From G039029935 sp039029935 (GTDB lineage Bacteria > Chloroflexota > Anaerolineae > Caldilineales > Caldilineaceae): a stretch of DNA of 9,882 nucleotides. Below, piece after piece: positions 5,997 to 9,882 of this stretch; positions within the stretch are counted from its first letter, which is position 1; every line of letters begins with the position of its first letter. The notes below the pieces were generated by a model. It was not told where the DNA came from and made no database searches. It saw only the letters and a program-made list of their open reading frames with translations. The DNA lies in contig JBCCFC010000425.1 of NCBI GenBank assembly GCA_039029935.1, positions 1 to 9,882 on the forward strand. The letters are read 5' to 3'. Both the position numbers and the translations under genes were made by a program.

Positions 5997-6620
5997 CTAG
6001 GAGGATTGAGGCAAAGACAGAATGCCTGTAAGGATACAAGCAAGTTCATCCATATGCTGGAGTATAAGGAATTCGTTTACATCTCTGTATACCATCTTAT
6101 TCGTGGTATCAAGCATACCAAATTGCCACAGGTTGCCAGTGGTAACTGCACCATAAAGGGTAGCTGGCATATTATCAACGGATTGGCTAACGGCAATTAA
6201 CTCAACGGCTAATTGAGTAAAGCCCCGATCTACATCTGCTTTCTTTGCCTCTACGACAACAACATTTTGCTCAAGCTGGAGTAAGTAATCCAGCAAACCA
6301 CGTAAATGATCACTTACCTCAACAGGATACTCGACCTTAATACGAAAATCTAAACGGTCCAGCAGATCCCAAATAAAGGGCGATACATAAAATTCCCGTC
6401 TAGCTGTTTCCGAATTGAGCGTGACTTTAGGGAGTCGCTTAATCATTGCATTTTGCAAAGCGGCAAAAGAGCCAATATCAATTTGGGGTAACGCTAATGC
6501 CGTTTGAGCATATCCATAGCCCAGTTCCCGTAAAATGTCTTCTGTTGGATATTTTAGTTCGAAGTAATCCTGAAATGTGTACTTCTTACCTGCCTGCAAA
6601 ATTTTATTTTGTGTGTTCAT
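5997..6620 (-). CDS. Stand-alone PD-(D/E)XK nuclease-like protein (HsdR N-terminal type)
   Basis: A 207-residue protein; AGGGAG five bases before the ATG at 6620 is a good ribosome binding site. The visible core fits the PD-(D/E)XK nuclease fold as in the N-terminal domain of type I restriction subunits. Glu77 is in RREFYVSPFIWDLL, Asp111 in GLLDYLL, Glu124 and Lys126 in VVVVEAKKA, and Gln136 in GFTQLAVELIA. The C-terminus (LWQFGMLDTTNK ... VNEFLILQHMDELACILTGIL) resembles small uncharacterised proteins that I associate with cyanobacteria and filamentous bacteria. No helicase or methyltransferase gene is beside it, so it is not a complete restriction system. It probably cuts or binds nucleic acid, but the target and role are unknown. 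The small acidic gene 123 bases downstream may be its partner or inhibitor. Base composition is lower in GC than the flanking operon, which fits recent acquisition. Confidence 0.68.
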   Translation of the reverse strand: MNTQNKILQAGKKYTFQDYFELKYPTEDILRELGYGYAQTALALPQIDIGSFAALQNAMIKRLPKVTLNSETARREFYVSPFIWDLLDRLDFRIKVEYPVEVSDHLRGLLDYLLQLEQNVVVVEAKKADVDRGFTQLAVELIAVSQSVDNMPATLYGAVTTGNLWQFGMLDTTNKMVYRDVNEFLILQHMDELACILTGILSLPQSS

Positions 6621-6706
6621 TTCACTCCCTATCCATTAGACAATTTTGGAAAAAGCAAATATCAATAGAGCCCCATACTTATCCCACCCTTTTGAATTGA
6701 ATCGAA

Positions 6707-6780
6707 AATAGTGTCCCGAATTTCAAAATCGCAGATTCGTATCGAAATCAATCCGTGATCCCGAAATCCGCGACACTATT
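6707..6780. repeat. 74-bp imperfect inverted repeat
   Basis: The outer nine bases AATAGTGTC (6707-6715) and GACACTATT (6772-6780) are perfect complements. Pairing continues inward: of 31 paired positions (6707-6737 with 6750-6780), 24 are Watson-Crick and one is G-U. The centre is a loop of about 12 bases. There is no T-run on either side and no clear target duplication, so it is neither a normal terminator nor a proven insertion. It may be a palindromic intergenic repeat or a MITE-like element. A partial copy lies at 6817-6841. Confidence 0.65.
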
Positions 6781-6817
6781 GGCCTGGTTGTATCAGAAAG
6801 TATAAAATCAATATAAC
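6779..6817 (+). promoter_or_regulatory. Probable promoter region of the acyl-CoA synthetase gene
   Basis: Two pairings are possible. One is TTGGCC (6779-6784) with TATAAA (6801-6806) at 16-base spacing. The other is TTGTAT (6788-6793) with TATAAC (6812-6817) at 18-base spacing. Either gives a leader of roughly 40-55 bases. The first begins in the last two bases of the inverted repeat. Neither is near consensus at -35. Confidence 0.35.
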
Positions 6818-6841
6818 AGATTGGCAATCTGCGATACTGTA
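6817..6841. repeat. Hairpin and partial copy of the inverted repeat in the acyl-CoA synthetase leader
   Basis: CAGATT (6817-6822) pairs perfectly with AATCTG (6826-6831) around GGC. The stretch 6824-6841 matches the right arm end 6763-6780 at 13 of 18 positions. AATCTGCGAT (6826-6835) is the exact reverse complement of 6728-6737 in the left arm. It sits just ahead of the AGGAG at 6851, so it should be in the transcript leader. Its role is unknown; an operator or mRNA structure is possible. Confidence 0.45.
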
Positions 6842-6862
6842 ACACAACGAAGGAGAAAACAT

Positions 6863-8659
6863 ATGACCAAAGACACAATTCCACACATGTTAGAACACAA
6901 TGCACAACAACTTGGTGACAAGCCCGCACTCTACGACCGTCGTGATGGTCGCTGGGTTCCCATTAGCTGGCAGGAGTATAGCCGTCTGGCGCGCCAAACC
7001 GCACGCGCATTGCTCGCACTTGGCTATGAAAAAGGCGATGTCGTCACCATCCTGAGCAATAACCGTTCCGAATGGGTGCTTGGATTGGTGGGCGCAATGA
7101 TGGCGGATGGCGTTGGTACGGGCATTTACACGTCGAATTCACCAGAGGAAGTTGCCTACATCGTCAGCCACTCTGAATCAAAAGTCATTCTTGTTGAGAA
7201 TGAGGCACAGCTTGCCAAGGTACAACAGGTCTGGCCCGATATCCCCACGCTCCACTATGTGGTGATGACGCAGGGGGCTGACGCACCCACCGACGATGAC
7301 CGCGTGATGAACTGGGATGACTTTCTTGCCAAAGGGGATAGCACCCCAGCATCCCGTGTTGATGAAATTCTCGACGCGCTGGAGCCAGACCAAGTTTGCG
7401 ATTTCATCTACACATCCGGCACAACGGGACCACCCAAAGCCGTGATGCTGACCCATGACAACGTCGCATTCACGGCACAGATGTACCAGGAGGCCTTGTT
7501 TCTGAACAGCGATACCGTTGCCCTCTCATACCTGCCCCTGTCGCATATCGCAGAGCAGATGGTGACAGTCCACATTATGATTGCGGCGGGATACACCATT
7601 TATTTTGTCGATGATCCGCTCAAGTTAGCCGATTACATCCGAGAGGTGCGCCCCACATTCTTCTTTGGTGTGCCACGTGTCTGGGAGCGTTTCTACAGCG
7701 TCATCTCGGCGCGTATGAATGAGGCAACGGGTCTACGGGCACGCATCGTCAGTTGGGCGCGTGGCGTCGGCACGCAGGTGACAAACCTACGCAATCGAGG
7801 CGCAGAACCAAGCGGCTGGCTTGCATTCCAATACCGTCTGGCAGATCGCCTCGTCTTCTCAAAGGTCAAAGAGGCCGCTGGCTTTGACCGGATTGAGGTG
7901 CTTGGTGTTGGTGCCGCACCCACACCCATCGTCATTCAAGAGTTCTTTGGCTCACTAGACCTGCGTATCCACGAGGTGTATGGCATGTCCGAAGGCTCAT
8001 CGCCCACCACAGGCAATCTCAAGGCCAAGACAAAATTTGGCACAGCGGGGTCAACACTGCCCGGTATTGATGTCAAAATTGCCGAGGACGGTGAAATCCT
8101 GCTACGTGGTCGCAACGTCTTTAAGGGCTATTACAAGAATCAACAGGCCACCGATGAAACGCTGGTCAATGGCTGGGTCCACTCTGGGGATTTGGGGGCA
8201 TTTGACGACGAAGGCTTCCTCACCATCACCGGACGCAAGAAAGACATCATCATCACCTCTGGCGGCAAAAACATCGCACCCAAGAATTTGGAGGCCGCCA
8301 TGACCGCGCTTGAGTTGGTCTCCAGTGCAGTCTGTGTCGGCGAACAACAGCGGTATCTGGTGGCACTATTGACACTAGAGCCTGATGCCGCAAAACGCTT
8401 CGCCACCACGCATGGCATTGCAGAAGCTAATCTGCCAATCCATCCAACCCTACGCGAACATCTTGAGACAGAACTCAAGGAAAAGGTCAATGCCCATTTT
8501 GCGCGTGTCGAGCATATTCGCAACTTTGTTGTGTTGTTGCGTGATTTTTCGGTGGAGACGGGTGAATTGACGCCGACGTTTAAGATTAAGCGTGCGGTTG
8601 TCAATCAGATGTATGCGGATGAGATTGCGGGTTGTTATGAGGCTGAGCAGGTGTTGTAG
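6863..8659 (+). CDS. Long-chain fatty acid-CoA ligase (AMP-forming)
   Basis: A 598-residue adenylate-forming enzyme (EC 6.2.1.3 type). It activates a fatty acid with ATP to acyl-AMP and transfers it to CoA. ATG 6863 is chosen for AGGAG at 6851-6855, seven bases upstream; an in-frame TTG at 6821 lies within the leader hairpin and is rejected. Motifs in this numbering: the P-loop YTSGTTGPPK at about 183-192; YLPLSHIAEQM at about 223-233; YGMSE at 373-377; SGDLG at 441-445; the hinge GRKKDIIITSGGKNIAPKN at 457-475; and the catalytic-lysine segment ELTPTFKIKR near 568-577. The gene looks complete and functional. Long-chain substrates are inferred from overall resemblance to FadD/bubblegum-type ligases. 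It has its own leader and terminator, but its closeness to the alkyl-DHAP-synthase-like gene and the relic of a second ligase at 5498-5540 link it to the same lipid pathway. Confidence 0.92.
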   Translation: MTKDTIPHMLEHNAQQLGDKPALYDRRDGRWVPISWQEYSRLARQTARALLALGYEKGDVVTILSNNRSEWVLGLVGAMMADGVGTGIYTSNSPEEVAYIVSHSESKVILVENEAQLAKVQQVWPDIPTLHYVVMTQGADAPTDDDRVMNWDDFLAKGDSTPASRVDEILDALEPDQVCDFIYTSGTTGPPKAVMLTHDNVAFTAQMYQEALFLNSDTVALSYLPLSHIAEQMVTVHIMIAAGYTIYFVDDPLKLADYIREVRPTFFFGVPRVWERFYSVISARMNEATGLRARIVSWARGVGTQVTNLRNRGAEPSGWLAFQYRLADRLVFSKVKEAAGFDRIEVLGVGAAPTPIVIQEFFGSLDLRIHEVYGMSEGSSPTTGNLKAKTKFGTAGSTLPGIDVKIAEDGEILLRGRNVFKGYYKNQQATDETLVNGWVHSGDLGAFDDEGFLTITGRKKDIIITSGGKNIAPKNLEAAMTALELVSSAVCVGEQQRYLVALLTLEPDAAKRFATTHGIAEANLPIHPTLREHLETELKEKVNAHFARVEHIRNFVVLLRDFSVETGELTPTFKIKRAVVNQMYADEIAGCYEAEQVL

Positions 8660-8664
8660 GAGAG

Positions 8665-8689
8665 AGACCTGCCGTCTGGCAGGTCTTTT
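8665..8689 (+). terminator. Rho-independent terminator of the acyl-CoA synthetase gene
   Basis: AGACCTGCC (8665-8673) pairs perfectly with GGCAGGTCT (8678-8686) around GTCT and is followed by TTT. It begins five bases after the stop codon. The stem shares its core with the terminator at 580-602. Confidence 0.88.
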
Positions 8690-8691
8690 GC

Positions 8692-8728
8692 AGAATATTT
8701 GCATGAATTTTAAATTAGAATATTTGCA
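8692..8728. repeat. 12-bp direct repeat near the antitoxin-like promoter
   Basis: AGAATATTTGCA occurs identically at 8692-8703 and 8717-8728, with starts 25 bases apart. The second copy reaches into the -35 position of the downstream promoter. Paired sites of this kind would suit autoregulation by the AbiEi-like product, but that is inference. Confidence 0.5.
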
Positions 8729-8752
8729 GATATGGTCTTCTATTGATATACT
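8724..8752 (+). promoter_or_regulatory. Extended -10 promoter of the AbiEi-like gene
   Basis: TGATATACT (8744-8752) is an extended -10 element, with a poor -35 TTGCAG (8724-8729) 17 bases upstream of the hexamer. Transcription would start near 8759, about 47 bases before the GTG start. Confidence 0.5.
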
Positions 8753-8805
8753 CTAAAGAAGAACATATGGTTGATTATTGTGAGAAGTAACAGTGAGAGA
8801 CAATT

Positions 8806-9366
8806 GTGAGAAAACTTAATCAATTCAAAGAAAAGCTACAGCCGGGGCAGGTCTATCAGCGCAAAGGGTTGGCGAGATGGTCGAATGCGGTTGACCGCCA
8901 TTTGAAGCAATTGCTAACAGATGGAACCCTCGTCAAACTATCGCAGGGACTCTATTATTATCCAAAGAAAACAGCCTTTGGATTTGCGCCGCCAGATGAG
9001 CAAGTGTTGATTCGTGCCTTTTTAAACGACGACCGTTTTCTGATTACATCGCCAAATATGTATAACGCGTTGTGCATTGGGGCAACCCAACTTTATAACC
9101 AGACCATTGTCTATAACCATAAGCGGCATGGAATACTCTCGCTTGGCAATCGCACATTCGACTTTCGCAAGAAGGCATCATTTCCGCGAGAACTGAGTCG
9201 TGAATTTGCGCTTGTTGATTTGGTCAACAATATTGATCGTTTGGCTGAGGACCGCACCGTCTTGCTTGAAAAGGTCACAACCACCATAGCATCTTTTGAT
9301 CGAGCCGTTTTGACTGATACTGTGCGCAAGTTTGGTGGTGTAGCGGCGAAGAAATTCTTTGTATAG
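8806..9366 (+). CDS. AbiEi-like type IV antitoxin / transcriptional regulator, orphan
   Basis: A 186-residue protein starting at GTG 8806. An in-frame stop at 8794-8796 leaves no earlier choice, and GTGAGAG at 8793-8799 is a weak ribosome binding site. Residues about 5-53 read as the winged helix of AbiEi/DUF6088-type antitoxins: GQVYQRKGLARWSNAVDRHL, then LLTDGTLVKLSQGLYYYPK. The remaining helical part (PPDEQVLIRAFLNDDRFLITSPNMYNALCIG onward) fits the C-terminal antitoxin domain. Such proteins neutralise AbiEii-type nucleotidyltransferase toxins and repress their own promoter by binding repeats; a 12-bp direct repeat lies at the promoter. No AbiEii gene follows. Instead the stop codon is joined directly to a relic of a different gene. 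It is either an orphan antitoxin, possibly acting as an anti-addiction factor or plain regulator, or the survivor of a deleted pair. Confidence 0.72.
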   Translation: MRKLNQFKEKLQPGQVYQRKGLARWSNAVDRHLKQLLTDGTLVKLSQGLYYYPKKTAFGFAPPDEQVLIRAFLNDDRFLITSPNMYNALCIGATQLYNQTIVYNHKRHGILSLGNRTFDFRKKASFPRELSREFALVDLVNNIDRLAEDRTVLLEKVTTTIASFDRAVLTDTVRKFGGVAAKKFFV

Positions 9367-9446
9367 ACATTCACCACTCTCCTGCTACTGGTACAAAACT
9401 AGAAAACGGTAAGAAATGTTTCACTTTCATACGAAACTGAATTAAC
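9365..9446 (+). pseudogene. Relic of the 3' end of a FLPLVQN secreted-protein gene
   Basis: Bases 9367-9402 match 485-520, the last twelve codons of the first gene, at 30 of 36 positions. They read TFTTLLLLVQN-stop against TFTTFLPLVQN-stop. Similarity begins sharply at the stop codon of the AbiEi-like gene (AGACATTCAC shared) and continues past the stop codons into the 3' untranslated region (ACGGTAA, ACTTTC). The rest of the coding sequence is gone. The relic happens to be in frame with the AbiEi-like gene after its TAG. Confidence 0.75.
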
Positions 9447-9453
9447 TGTCTAC

Positions 9454-9481
9454 AAAAGACCTACTAAATGGCAGGTCTTTT
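9454..9481. terminator. Decayed copy of the secreted-gene terminator, probably bidirectional
   Basis: AAAAGACCT (9454-9462) pairs with AGGTCTTTT (9473-9481) around a 10-base loop. The region 9447-9482 matches 568-603 at 31 of 36 positions. The inner stem has decayed (ACT opposite GGC), but the A and T runs on both sides would let it serve both the AbiEi-like gene and the minus-strand gene ending at 9510. Confidence 0.7.
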
Positions 9482-9509
9482 GCCTTTATATAGCTGATAT
9501 ATCACTACC

Positions 9510-9882
9510 CTACATGGTGTTCTTCCCAACATAACAATCAATTAATTCCTGTGTTGCCTCAACTTCATTCTCCAATCCCATTTTTTGAAACTCTCCTAAA
9601 GCCGTTTTGAGCTCAGCTAGTCCATTCGCTAAATCGCCTTTATCTAAGTTATTGCTATTCACCTGGAACTCTTTTTGGCAGAGAGATTCCCCATAAGAAC
9701 GACGGGCATGGGCTTGCATGATAGCATCACCAGATGCTTCTGCTTGGACTCCATTATGTAACTGAATTTTGAGTCTACGGTACTCTTTATACCGCATACC
9801 CTTTTTACCCGCCAATATTTTTAGCTGCTTCAATACCTCCCTATCTCCCAGAACTTTTTCTAGCGTATGTCCTATCAACCAT
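9510..9882 (-). CDS. Unrecognised helical (TPR-like) protein, C-terminal part
   Basis: The minus-strand frame stays open to the window edge, so the gene is 5'-partial; a TTG at 9878 is unlikely to be the real start. The visible part is about 123 residues and appears all-helical. GDLANGLAELKTALGEFQKM followed by ENEVEATQELIDCYVG has the helix-turn-helix rhythm of tetratricopeptide repeats, and HARRSYGESLCQKEFQVNSN is similar. This would suit the C-terminal repeat region of a larger regulator, ATPase or effector protein, but nothing specific can be claimed. It converges on the AbiEi-like gene and shares the hairpin at 9454-9481 as terminator. Confidence 0.5.
   Translation of the reverse strand, partial: WLIGHTLEKVLGDREVLKQLKILAGKKGMRYKEYRRLKIQLHNGVQAEASGDAIMQAHARRSYGESLCQKEFQVNSNNLDKGDLANGLAELKTALGEFQKMGLENEVEATQELIDCYVGKNTM

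Noticed and set aside
6707..6780. Insertion sequence
   Set aside because: The inverted repeat encloses only about 12 bases, there is no transposase and no clear target-site duplication.
8806..9366. Complete AbiE toxin-antitoxin system
   Set aside because: Only the antitoxin-like half is present; the downstream sequence is a gene relic and then a convergent unrelated gene.
1..9882. CRISPR array, tRNA or rRNA genes
   Set aside because: No regularly spaced repeats were seen, and no cloverleaf or rRNA sequence was recognised on either strand.

Overview
The window most resembles an environmental member of the Chloroflexota. The main clue is the first gene, a small exported protein that ends in FLPLVQN. 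I associate C-termini of the form (Y/F)LPLV-x-x with many secreted Chloroflexota proteins. The taxon is an inference from that tail and from the look of the enzymes; no rRNA or tRNA gene is present to confirm it.

Layout. (1) 1-605: a secreted SdrD-B-like small protein with its own promoter and terminator. (2) 606-5439: an apparent operon. A sigma70-type promoter is embedded in a perfect 44-bp palindrome and is followed by a possible 28-residue ORF. Then come an LmrA/YxaF-type TetR regulator, an alkyl-DHAP-synthase-like FAD oxidase, and a molybdopterin oxidoreductase broken by a 4-bp tandem duplication. (3) 5440-6860: an accessory patch. It holds a short relic of an acyl-CoA synthetase gene, two minus-strand genes (a small acidic antitoxin-like protein with a near-consensus promoter and a stand-alone PD-(D/E)XK nuclease-like protein), and a long imperfect inverted repeat. 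(4) 6863-8689: a complete long-chain acyl-CoA synthetase with a strong terminator. (5) 8690-9882: an orphan AbiEi-like antitoxin gene. Directly after its stop codon lies a relic of the 3' end of a paralogue of the first gene, including its 3' untranslated region and terminator. The 3' end of an unrecognised minus-strand gene closes the window.

How the parts may work together. The TetR protein probably represses its own operon through the palindrome. The regulator, FAD oxidase, Mo enzyme and nearby acyl-CoA synthetase suggest fatty-acid or ether-lipid chemistry, but the substrate cannot be read from sequence. The rest of the window records repeated rearrangement: gene relics at 5498-5540 and 9365-9482, orphan defence or toxin-antitoxin pieces, and near-identical terminator hairpins at three places that could serve as recombination substrates.
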